64,000 bases of DNA from Labrys okinawensis (lineage in GTDB: Bacteria; Pseudomonadota; Alphaproteobacteria; Rhizobiales; Labraceae): contig NZ_PUEJ01000013.1 of the NCBI RefSeq assembly GCF_002982075.1, positions 1 to 64,000 on the forward strand. The letters run 5' to 3'. Positions 8,747 to 15,862 of the stretch are shown here, piece by piece; position 1 is the stretch's first letter, and every line of letters starts with the position of its first letter. The notes below the pieces were generated by a model, which saw only the letters and a list, made by a program, of their open reading frames with translations, did no database searches and was not told where the DNA came from. Position numbers and translations under genes: made by a program.

Positions 8747-9772
8747 TTACCGCCAACCGAGCGCGGGCGCGATCTTGGTCAAGATCGTCTCGATGACATG
8801 GGCGTTGTAGGCGACGCCGAGCTGGTTGGGGACGGTGAGAAGCAACGTATCGGCCTCGGCGATCGCCTCATCCTGCTTGAGCTGTTCGATGAGCACGTCA
8901 GGCTCGGCGGCATAGCTGCGCCCGAAGATCGCGCGCGTCCGCTCGTCGATGAAGCCGATCTGGTCCTCTCCATCGCCTCCCCGCCCGAAATACAGCCGGT
9001 CCTCATCATTCACCAACGCGAAGATGCTCCGGCTGACGGAGACCCTCGGCTCGCGCGCATGGCCGGCCTCTTTCCATGCCGCACGATAGGCGCGGATCTG
9101 CTTGGCCTGCTGGATATGGAAGGCCTCGCCCGTCTCGTCGTTCTTCAAGGTCGAACTTTGCAGGTTCATGCCGAGCCGGGCGGCCCAGACCGCGGTTGCA
9201 TCCGATGAGGCGCCCCACCAGATCCGTTCACGCAGGCCCTCCGAATGCGGCTCGAGCCGCAGCAGCCCCGGCGGATTGGGAAACATCGGCCGCGGATTGG
9301 GCTGGGCGAAGCCTTCTCCGCGCAACAGGTTCAGGAAGACCTCGGCGTGCTGGCGCCCCATGTCGGCGTCGCTCTTGCCCTCGCCCGGCTGGTAGCCGAA
9401 ATAGCGCCAGCCATCGATCACCTGCTCGGGCGAACCGCGGCTGATGCCGAGTTGCAGGCGCCCTCCCGCGATGAGATCGGCGGAACCGGCGTCCTCGACC
9501 ATGTAGAACGGGTTCTCGTAGCGCATATCGATCACGGCCGTGCCGATCTCGATACGCTTGGTCCGGGCTCCCACGGCTGCCAGCAAAGGGAAAGGCGAGG
9601 CGAGTTGGCGCGCGAAGTGATGGACGCGAAAATAGGCGCCATCCGCGCCCAGTTCCTCTGCCGCGACGGCCAGATCGATCGACTGCAGCAGCGTATCGGC
9701 GGCAGATCGCGTTTGCGATTGGGCCGATGGTGTCCAGTGCCCGAACGAAAGAAAACCGATTTTCTTCATCAT
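8747..9772 (-). CDS. LLM-class flavin-dependent oxidoreductase (luciferase-like)
   Basis: 341 residues with the bacterial luciferase / alkanal monooxygenase fold. The N-terminus (MKKIGFLSFGHW) begins the first beta strand, followed by AEELGADGAYFRVHHFA, FPLLAAVGARTKRIEIGTAV and RLQLGISRGSP. These correspond to the usual F420/FMN-binding loops of the TIM barrel. The family oxidises many substrates with reduced FMN and O2; the substrate here cannot be told. It starts with tandem ATG codons (9772 and 9769) and stands on the minus strand facing the nrdJ terminator. No flavin reductase partner is adjacent. Confidence 0.85.
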   Translation of the reverse strand: MMKKIGFLSFGHWTPSAQSQTRSAADTLLQSIDLAVAAEELGADGAYFRVHHFARQLASPFPLLAAVGARTKRIEIGTAVIDMRYENPFYMVEDAGSADLIAGGRLQLGISRGSPEQVIDGWRYFGYQPGEGKSDADMGRQHAEVFLNLLRGEGFAQPNPRPMFPNPPGLLRLEPHSEGLRERIWWGASSDATAVWAARLGMNLQSSTLKNDETGEAFHIQQAKQIRAYRAAWKEAGHAREPRVSVSRSIFALVNDEDRLYFGRGGDGEDQIGFIDERTRAIFGRSYAAEPDVLIEQLKQDEAIAEADTLLLTVPNQLGVAYNAHVIETILTKIAPALGWR

Positions 9773-9961
9773 GCCAAAATGTCTGCCTGCTGTTTCTCAA
9801 TCTGGCCGGCAACGGGAAACGGTGCCGGCGCCTTCCAGATATAGGGAGTGACGTGGCATTCCAGCAGCCCCCTGAACGGCATGATCGGCTCGGAGTCTGA
9901 AACGGCAATGGGTCTCATCAGAAGGGCGGCCTCGCTCCCCGGCCTGCTTTCGCTTTGCCCC

Positions 9962-10615
9962 TTAACGCTCCCATCCTTGCGTAAACGGGAAACGCTCCGC
10001 CCAGATCGCCGTCAGCCGAGAATCAGTATCCACGCGACGGACGACCTCCGCCAGGCCGGGCGCAACCTCATAGAAACGCCGTCGCCCGGGCGACCAGCGC
10101 GACGCCGTTGCCACATAGAGGTCGAGAACCGATAAATTCTCGCCGAGGAAATAGTGGCCCGGACGCAACTGCGCGCCCATCAATTCCCAGCAGCGAGCGA
10201 TGCGGTCGAACAGGCGAGCCTTGACGGTCGCGTGGTGGCCGGCATGTTCGATGATGCGAGAAGGGTTGTCGGCGACCCAATAGAGGGCATAGATGGCCGA
10301 AGAGACGAACGTCATCCAACGCAGGAACGTCGGCCGCGCCGGCTCGCTCAAAGCCGGTGCCAACCGCGCCTCGGGATAGCTATCGGCCAACCAGATCAGG
10401 ATCGCAGCGCTCTCGCTCATCACTTCGCCCGTCGGCAGTGCCAAAGCCGGCACCTGTCGCATGGGATTGATGTCGGCGAGTTTGTTTTCCTCCTGCTGTC
10501 CCTCCCAGGGAGCGCATTCCTCCACGCGATACGGCAATTTCAGAAGGCTAAGGGTCGCCTCGATCGGAACGGAGCCCGAGCCTGCCGCTCCATAGACAAC
10601 AAATGCCTCGTTCAC
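9962..10615 (-). CDS. Glutathione S-transferase family protein
   Basis: 217 residues from a GTG start at 10615. Residues 1-85 form a thioredoxin-like N-terminal domain: VVYGAAGSGSVPIEATLSLL, the cis-Pro motif as MRQVPALALP, and the glutathione-binding SESAAILIWLAD. The rest is the all-helical C-terminal domain (HYFLGENLSVLDLYVATASRW). Family members conjugate or exchange glutathione on electrophiles; the substrate is unknown. It is 189 bp upstream of the monooxygenase on the same strand. The spacing does not prove co-transcription. Confidence 0.85.
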   Translation of the reverse strand: MNEAFVVYGAAGSGSVPIEATLSLLKLPYRVEECAPWEGQQEENKLADINPMRQVPALALPTGEVMSESAAILIWLADSYPEARLAPALSEPARPTFLRWMTFVSSAIYALYWVADNPSRIIEHAGHHATVKARLFDRIARCWELMGAQLRPGHYFLGENLSVLDLYVATASRWSPGRRRFYEVAPGLAEVVRRVDTDSRLTAIWAERFPFTQGWER

Positions 10616-10880
10616 CGTTTTCTCCTTGATACACCGCAGCCAGAAGCCGGCAACATGCCCGCCCGGCCCGAATCAAGGCCGAGGGATTCGCCGACTCCTG
10701 CGTGCCCTCGTTGCGGGGATTCGACAACATCTCGGCGGCTAACCCGGCGATATTCCAGGTTTCAAGCCCAAACAAGGGCGTTTCGGCCCCATTTCTACCC
10801 CTTCGACCTCGGGCTCTTTACATCCCCTGCCATCGCCGCCATCTTGAAGATGTTCGCAACCCACGAAAGGAGGTGATCCA
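10616..10880. other. Intergenic stretch upstream of the small GTG ORF
   Basis: No convincing gene on either strand. It should hold the GST promoter (leftwards) and a promoter for the small ORF at 10881 (rightwards). The 3' end contains GAAAGGAGGTGATCCAG, described with the small ORF. Otherwise I see nothing distinctive. Confidence 0.5.
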
Positions 10881-10946
10881 GTGTCTAACCTTACGAAGAT
10901 CCTGGAAATTTGCGCTGGCTCAGCCAAGGCGGCCTCCGCCGCTTGA
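10881..10946 (+). CDS. 21-residue putative small protein with extreme Shine-Dalgarno
   Basis: The GTG at 10881 begins a 21-codon frame reading MSNLTKILEICAGSAKAASA plus a final Ala, ending at TGA 10944-10946. Its leader, 10865-10881, reads GAAAGGAGGTGATCCAG. This is the exact reverse complement of the conserved 3' end of bacterial 16S rRNA, with AGGAGG 6 bases before the GTG, so initiation should be very strong. The peptide has a short amphipathic helix-like start and an Ala-rich end, with no signal peptide or known family that I recognise. It could be a real small protein, a leader peptide for the hairpins and SMR gene downstream, or a ribosome-binding decoy. No rRNA gene is nearby, so this is not a 16S remnant. 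Confidence 0.5.
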   Translation: MSNLTKILEICAGSAKAASAA

Positions 10947-10977
10947 CGTTCCAGCTACCAAAGATCTGGATCATCCC

Positions 10978-11060
10978 CGGATGAGAGGTGAGCGCTTCGG
11001 TGCTCCCCTCATCCGCCAAGAACCGGCCGGCGCGCGAAGCAATTCGCGCGCCGGTGCCGT
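10978..11060 (+). promoter_or_regulatory. Two consecutive RNA stem-loops downstream of the small ORF
   Basis: The first hairpin pairs CGGATGAG (10978-10985) with CTCATCCG (11008-11015). It has additional internal G-C pairs and a GCTTCGG-containing apical loop. The second pairs CCGGCGCGCGAA (11027-11038) perfectly with TTCGCGCGCCGG (11043-11054) across a GCAA tetraloop of the stable GNRA type. It is followed by TGCCGTTTAAG, which has only a weak T tract. They may end the small-ORF transcript or form a leader structure for the SMR gene that begins 230 bp later. No riboswitch class could be matched. Confidence 0.55.
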
Positions 11061-11291
11061 TTAAGCGCTTGGCCGTTGCCATTTTCTGACGATCGGCAAG
11101 CGAGATCGCCGGCATATTGCCGGAAACGGCACTGGCCCCCGGACGCATGGTCGCAGAATGGTTCCCCGGCAGAGCCGCTCCTTTACAGAAGAAGGCGCCT
11201 TGGCTATCGCAGATCTGGCCGCCCTGCCCGGCTTTCCAACGCTGCATCGGCGACGCGCCTTTCCGAGGACCTCCCATTGAGCTCAGCCGTG

Positions 11292-11621
11292 ATGACCTAC
11301 GCCGCTTTGGTGATTGCGGTGATCCTCGAAATCATAGCCACTTCACTCCTCAAGGCCTCGGACGAATTCACCCGGCTTTGGCCGACGGTGATGATGGGCC
11401 TGTGCTACATGGCCGCCTTCTATTTCCTCTCCTACACGCTGCGGACCATGCCGGTCGGCATCGCTTATGCGCTATGGAGCGGCATCGGCATCGTGCTGAT
11501 CTCGGTGATCGGCTTCGTCGTCTTCAACCAATCGCTCGATCTGCCGGCCATCATCGGCATCGGCCTGATTCTCGCCGGCGTGGTGATCATCAACCTGATG
11601 TCGAAATCGATCAGCCACTGA
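11292..11621 (+). CDS. Small multidrug resistance (SMR) efflux transporter
   Basis: 109 residues with four predicted membrane helices, the standard SMR size. Glu in the first helix (VILEIIATSLLKAS) is the proton/substrate-coupling residue, corresponding to E14 of EmrE. YFLSYTLRTMPVGIAYALWSG carries the second-half signature. The protein works as an antiparallel dimer in the inner membrane, exchanging protons for cationic compounds. The sequence looks closer to the EmrE/Qac subgroup than to guanidinium exporters, but this is by eye. The start chosen is ATG 11292; a GTG at 11289 and a TTG at 11278 are in frame. The gene converges on the hydratase gene with a 6-bp gap. Confidence 0.9.
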   Translation: MTYAALVIAVILEIIATSLLKASDEFTRLWPTVMMGLCYMAAFYFLSYTLRTMPVGIAYALWSGIGIVLISVIGFVVFNQSLDLPAIIGIGLILAGVVIINLMSKSISH

Positions 11622-11627
11622 TCGGCG

Positions 11628-12446
11628 TCAGGCGCCCCAGCGCGCGGGCCGCTTCTGCAGGAAGGCCTCGACGCCCTCACGGGCGTCCTCCTCCATCATG
11701 TTGCGGGCCATCACCTCGCCGGCAAAGGCATAGGCCTCGTTCAATGCCATCTGGCGCTGGCGGTAGAACATCTGTTTGCCATAGCGCACCGCTGTGGGGC
11801 TCTTGGCCAGGATGTCGGCCGTCTTGGCCGCAATGGCGGAATCGAGCTCGCTTTCGACCACCGCCTGGTTGATCAGGCCCCAATCCGCTGCCGTCTCGGC
11901 ATCGATGAAACCGCCGGTGACCAGCATGTCGAAGGCGCGCTTGGTCGAGACGTTGCGTGACAGAGCCACCGCCGGCGTGGAGCAAAACAGCCCCACATTG
12001 ATGCCCGAGACGGCAAAGCGTGCCGCATGCGAGGCGATGGCGAGGTCGCAACTTGCCACCAGCTGGCAGCCGGCCGCCGTGGCAATGCCATGCACGCGGG
12101 CGATCACCGGTACCGGCAGCGCCTGGATTGCCTGCATCACCCGGCTGCATTGCGCGAACAGAGCCTGATAATAATCGAGCTGGCGGTTGGCGTGCATCTG
12201 ACGCAGGTCATGCCCGGCGCAGAAGGCCTTGCCATTGGCGGCCAGCACCACGCAACGCACCGTCCCGTCACCGGCGATCGCGTCGAGCGCCTCCTGCAAG
12301 GCCGCAAGCATCCCCTCGGAGAGGGCGTTGAACTGCTGCGGCCGATTGAGCGTGAGCGTGGTCACGCCAGCCTTGTCCTGACGCAGCAGGATCGGTTCGG
12401 AGGGATGCTCCAACGGCGTGTTCTGGATCGAGACGGCGACAGTCAT
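11628..12446 (-). CDS. Enoyl-CoA hydratase/isomerase family protein, ECHDC3-like
   Basis: 272 residues from the ATG at 12446 (MTVAVSIQ). The crotonase fold is clear: LTLNRPQQFNALSEGML, the oxyanion-hole region GKAFCAGHDLRQM and VHGIATAAGCQLVASCDLAI. The two catalytic Glu residues of classical hydratases are not conserved: one is Gln in the AGCQL stretch and the other falls in NVGLFCSTP. This matches the ECHDC3 subgroup rather than true enoyl-CoA hydratase, so calling it a beta-oxidation enzyme would be unsafe. Role unknown; a crotonase-type isomerase, hydrolase or non-catalytic protein are alternatives. Confidence 0.85.
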   Translation of the reverse strand: MTVAVSIQNTPLEHPSEPILLRQDKAGVTTLTLNRPQQFNALSEGMLAALQEALDAIAGDGTVRCVVLAANGKAFCAGHDLRQMHANRQLDYYQALFAQCSRVMQAIQALPVPVIARVHGIATAAGCQLVASCDLAIASHAARFAVSGINVGLFCSTPAVALSRNVSTKRAFDMLVTGGFIDAETAADWGLINQAVVESELDSAIAAKTADILAKSPTAVRYGKQMFYRQRQMALNEAYAFAGEVMARNMMEEDAREGVEAFLQKRPARWGA

Positions 12447-12514
12447 GGCAACACTCCGCACAGATCGCCAGTCTACGCGCCCGGCCCGCACCTTCGCAAT
12501 GTCAGACTGGTTTT

Positions 12515-13183
12515 TCAGGCCGGTTTGCGGATGCGCAGAACGGTGAACAGGCGGGCGGGAGCGACCTCACGCCGCTCGAGCAACTGCGCCTCGGGGCGGT
12601 TGGCCAGCCAGTCGGTGATCACCGCATAGGGGAAATGGGGTCTCCAGCCGAGCCAGCCGCCCGCGCCGATCAGGGCTTTCTCCGCCCGCACGCGCCAGCC
12701 GCCTTCAGCCGAAAAATGATTGAGGATGATCATCTCGCCGCCCGGCCGGGTTACCCGCCACATCTCCTCCAGGACCTGCCGGGGCGAAGGCGCCACGCTG
12801 AGAAGGTAGGGCGCCAGCACCACGTCGAAACGGCCCTCCTGGAACTCCAGGGCCTGCGCATCCATCACCCGGAGGGCCTTGACTTGGCCGAGTCCCTTGC
12901 GCTTGACCCGTTCGCGGGCGATATCGAGCATGGGCCGGGCGAGATCGATGCCGACGATGCGCAGATTATCCGGCATCAGGGCAAGTTCGAGCCCCGTGCC
13001 GACGCCCGCGACCAGCACATCGCCCTTGTTGCCGGCGGCCTGGGCGACGGCCCGCGCCGCCGCCAGGCGCCCGGGATGGAACGGCCAGTCGAAAAAGAGA
13101 TCGTAGAAGCGAGCCCAGCGGTAATAGGTGCGCGCATAGGACGGCTCCGCCGCCGTATTGCTTTCTCTCCCAGCCCATTCCAT
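12515..13183 (-). CDS. pmtA: Class I SAM-dependent methyltransferase, PmtA-like phospholipid N-methyltransferase
   Basis: 222 residues from the ATG at 13183. The N-terminus has SYARTYYRWARFYDLFFDWP, resembling phosphatidylethanolamine N-methyltransferase PmtA of rhizobia and Rhodobacter. The SAM site follows as VLVAGVGTGLELALMP (the GxGxG loop), then GIDLARPMLDIARER and VVLAPYLLSVAPSP. PmtA methylates phosphatidylethanolamine stepwise towards phosphatidylcholine at the cytoplasmic membrane face. The substrate is inferred from family resemblance only. The longer frame from TTG 13303 adds an implausible N-terminus. Confidence 0.72.
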   Translation of the reverse strand: MEWAGRESNTAAEPSYARTYYRWARFYDLFFDWPFHPGRLAAARAVAQAAGNKGDVLVAGVGTGLELALMPDNLRIVGIDLARPMLDIARERVKRKGLGQVKALRVMDAQALEFQEGRFDVVLAPYLLSVAPSPRQVLEEMWRVTRPGGEMIILNHFSAEGGWRVRAEKALIGAGGWLGWRPHFPYAVITDWLANRPEAQLLERREVAPARLFTVLRIRKPA

Positions 13184-13551
13184 CGGGAAAAGCCCTTTCA
13201 CCTTGCCGATCACGGCACCATCCGGTCCTGCCGAAAGGAGCTTGTGATCTCTGGCGCAAAACACGCTTCCTTGAAAACGACGCCTTGCCGCCCCCTTGTT
13301 CAACGCCTTGCCGATTAAGCCAATCGCAGGACGCTTTCGCGGGTGATGGCCGGTTCATCCGGCGCCCGCCTCCCGAGCCGAATGCCGATTTCCGGGGCAT
13401 CCGAAGATATGGCCCTGCTCAACGGCATGGCACTTGGTCTGTTTACGCCTCTTTCTTTTCAAAATATGTCATGGAGAGTCAAGGATTCGAATGCCTGCCT
13501 TCGGCGCGATGTCGCGGCCGGGCGCAATATTAGGGACAACTCGTAGGAGCA
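13184..13551. other. Intergenic region upstream of the PmtA-like gene
   Basis: Non-coding on inspection. It must hold the leftward promoter for the methyltransferase. No other structure stands out until the palindrome at 13552. Confidence 0.4.
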
Positions 13552-13575
13552 TCTGCGGTTCCCGGGAACCGCAGA
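13552..13575. repeat. 24-bp perfect palindrome downstream of ridA
   Basis: TCTGCGGTTCCC (13552-13563) is followed immediately by its exact reverse complement. It lies about 104 bp past the ridA stop, with no T tract on either side. It could be a hairpin that stabilises the operon mRNA 3' end, or a protein-binding site. Confidence 0.7.
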
Positions 13576-13639
13576 CACCGCAGCGTCCTCTCCCGGTTCA
13601 GCGCGGGAGGCTTCGGCAATCCGGCAAGGGCATTGATCC

Positions 13640-13685
13640 GTTTCAAACCGGAAGGCTGTTTCAAACCGGGAGGCTGTTTCAAACC
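13640..13685. repeat. 18-bp tandem repeat, about 2.5 copies, across the ridA stop codon
   Basis: The unit GTTTCAAACCGGAAGGCT at 13640-13657 is followed by a copy with one change at 13658-13675 and a partial third copy at 13676-13685. The last copy contains the ridA stop codon (TCA at 13679-13681 on the plus strand). The pattern suggests replication slippage that duplicated the gene's end. Confidence 0.8.
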
Positions 13686-14023
13686 ACGGCGCTGACCTGG
13701 ATTTCGACCAGCAGTCCCGGAGCGGCCAGCCGCGCTTCCACGGTGGCACGCACCGGCAAGTTGTCCTTGTCGATCCATTGGTCCCAGACTTCGTTCATCT
13801 GGTCGAAATGGGCGATGTCCCGCAGCCAGATGCTCGCACTGATCAAGTTGGACTTGGAGGTGCCGGCTTCGGCCAGCAGCGCATCGATCTGGGCGAGGAT
13901 ATCGCGGGTCTGGCCAATCGTATCGGCTGCCTCGTCGCGGCCGGTGATACCGGCCGTGGTGATGATGCCATTGACGATGACGGCCTCGCAGAACCGCTTG
14001 CCGGGATGAAGACGCTTGATCAT
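13679..14023 (-). CDS. ridA: RidA family (YjgF/YER057c/UK114) protein, reactive imine deaminase
   Basis: 114 residues from ATG 14023, preceded by AGGAG. The family fold is visible in FCEAVIVNGIITTAGITG, then DILAQIDALLAEAGTSKSNL and a closing LPVRATVEARLAAPGLLVEI, where the Arg and Glu correspond to RidA active-site residues. RidA-like proteins hydrolyse enamine/imine products of PLP enzymes and amino-acid oxidases before they damage other enzymes. Here it ends an operon encoding a racemase and a D-amino-acid dehydrogenase, so hydrolysing the 2-imino acid is a sensible partner role. The subgroup was not assigned. Confidence 0.87.
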   Translation of the reverse strand: MIKRLHPGKRFCEAVIVNGIITTAGITGRDEAADTIGQTRDILAQIDALLAEAGTSKSNLISASIWLRDIAHFDQMNEVWDQWIDKDNLPVRATVEARLAAPGLLVEIQVSAVV

Positions 14024-14073
14024 GGAATTACTCCTGTTGGGTGATGGAATGGATTCGTCGTCCTTTGTCGCCT

Positions 14074-15858
14074 TCACAAGATCGTCTTGCCGAAGGCGGA
14101 GAGGATGAAGTTGGCGCATTCGGCGCCGATGGTTGCCGGCAATCCGCTATCGATGCCCGAGACGCTGAGGGAGCGCAGCCTGCCGCTGAGCGCCGCCATC
14201 TCCATGGCCGAATGGGTCTCCCGCACGGTGATGCCGCCGATGCCGCCGCTCCAGTCCGACATGTCGGTGGCGGTCGGCGAATAGCAAAGATGGAAACCGC
14301 GCGTGCCGGCGCAGGCGATGGCGATCGCCTCGCGCATGGCGTGGCGCAGGCCCACCGCGTCGATCTCCGCCATGGTGTAGATGCGCATGCGCGAAGCCTT
14401 CAGCGCCTCGGCCTCGGCCGGATCCGCCTCGCGCAGGCCAAGAAGAACCACATTTTCTGCCGCGATATGGGGCGGCAGACGGGAGAGCAGTCGGCGCAAA
14501 ACGGCGTTTTCGGCGGGCGTCCCCTCGCCGTCATCCGGCATCATCGTCGCCTCGGAATCGATCCAGATCAGTCCCAGCGCATCGTAGCGGCGTCCCGCCG
14601 CCTCCACGAAGGGCATGATACCCGCGCGCCGGGCATCGGTGGACAGCACGACCGACGCTTCCGCACCCGCCGGCTCGAAGCCCAGGCGTTCGATGCGCTC
14701 CGCGACATGATGGGTGGCCAGCAGAGCGCGCCCAGCCTCGTCCGTCTCGATCACATAGCTTCTGGTCAGGCCCTGTTCCATCACGTCCCGCATCGGAACC
14801 TTCTCCACATATTCCGACGTCATCACCGTCAGCAATGCTCCGTAATTCAGCCGGAAGCTGACATCCTCGCCGACGGCGAGCGGCGGATCGGCATCGGTGA
14901 GGTCGAGCACCAGATGGTCGCTGGAAGCCCCCAAAACGCGCACGCCGGCCCGCGTCGGCGTCAGTCCTTCCGCGATGACGTCCTCGCGCCCGATATTGGC
15001 AATGCCCCGGAGGCGATCGCCCTCGTCGATGAAGACGGGTACATTGCCGAAAGCGTCGATGCCGGATTTGCCGATCGGCATGGAGGGCTTCACCTTCACT
15101 TCCAGCAGTTCGCCCGTCAGCTCGAAAGCATCGCGGTCGAGGGCCTCCCAGGGTTGCTCCAGGAAGGTGTCGCGTCCGCCCTGCAGGATGGCCTCGCCGA
15201 TCCTGAGATTGTTGACCCCCGCCGGCATGCCGCCGGCGAGCAGCAGGGGCAGCGAAGAGGAATTGCCGCCCGAAACCCAGTCGAGGTTCCGCCCGGTCAC
15301 GCTCTCGACCTTGTAGGCATGGGCGACGAGCTGGTCGAGATTCTCCCTGGTGGGAATGATGGCGCCGAAACAGGTGAGATTGGTGCCGACACCGGCAATG
15401 CGCACACCGGGCAGCTCCATCACCGCCTCGACGGTGGGGATCAGGTCGCTCGGCCAGATCCCTTCCCGGAGATCGCCGAGGTCCACCATCAGGATGACGT
15501 CATGCACCCGCCCCAGCCGCTCGGCCACACGCGAGATCTCCCGCATCAGCTGAAGCTCGGACTGCAGGCTGATGTCCACCGTGCGCACCAGTTCCTCCAC
15601 CCGCGACAAGGGTGGGCTGCGCAGCAGCATGATGGGGCAGTCGATGCCGGCATCACGCAGCCGGCGGATGTTCTCGAAGCGCGACTCGGCGATGCCGGCA
15701 ACACCGCCGCGCAGCATTGCCCGCGCCACCTGCGGCATGCCGCAGGTACCCTTGGTCACCCCGAAGGGGGTGATGCCCGATCGGGCGCAGGTCTCGACGA
15801 TGGTGCGGGCATTGTGTTCGATCCGGGAAAGATCGATGGAAATCTGGGGATCCGGCAT
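14074..15858 (-). CDS. PLP-dependent amino-acid racemase fused to a degenerate arginase-like domain
   Basis: 594 residues, far longer than single racemases of this type (about 350). Residues 1-355 form the alanine/ornithine-racemase fold: the PLP Lys is K36 in PFGVTKGTCGMPQVA, with SGGNSS near 197 and LRIGEAILQGG near 218. Residues about 365-594 resemble an arginase/agmatinase barrel, ending in GGITVRETHSAMEM and ILSAFGKTIL. In it the metal ligands are mostly lost: the DAHxD motif reads DSEAT (434-438) and the DxD motif reads SPT (527-529). The second half is therefore probably non-catalytic. The operon suggests conversion of L- to D-arginine or ornithine. It is 4 bp after dadA and 50 bp before ridA. 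Confidence 0.82.
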   Translation of the reverse strand: MPDPQISIDLSRIEHNARTIVETCARSGITPFGVTKGTCGMPQVARAMLRGGVAGIAESRFENIRRLRDAGIDCPIMLLRSPPLSRVEELVRTVDISLQSELQLMREISRVAERLGRVHDVILMVDLGDLREGIWPSDLIPTVEAVMELPGVRIAGVGTNLTCFGAIIPTRENLDQLVAHAYKVESVTGRNLDWVSGGNSSSLPLLLAGGMPAGVNNLRIGEAILQGGRDTFLEQPWEALDRDAFELTGELLEVKVKPSMPIGKSGIDAFGNVPVFIDEGDRLRGIANIGREDVIAEGLTPTRAGVRVLGASSDHLVLDLTDADPPLAVGEDVSFRLNYGALLTVMTSEYVEKVPMRDVMEQGLTRSYVIETDEAGRALLATHHVAERIERLGFEPAGAEASVVLSTDARRAGIMPFVEAAGRRYDALGLIWIDSEATMMPDDGEGTPAENAVLRRLLSRLPPHIAAENVVLLGLREADPAEAEALKASRMRIYTMAEIDAVGLRHAMREAIAIACAGTRGFHLCYSPTATDMSDWSGGIGGITVRETHSAMEMAALSGRLRSLSVSGIDSGLPATIGAECANFILSAFGKTIL

Positions 15859-15862
15859 CGCG

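Noticed and set aside
10865..10881. Possible 16S rRNA 3' end remnant
   Set aside because: Only 17 bases match, in the antisense direction, and no rRNA sequence extends beyond them. It is better read as a Shine-Dalgarno region.
11292..11621. Guanidinium exporter under a guanidine riboswitch
   Set aside because: The SMR sequence looks EmrE/Qac-like, and the leader hairpins do not match a guanidine riboswitch class that I recognise.
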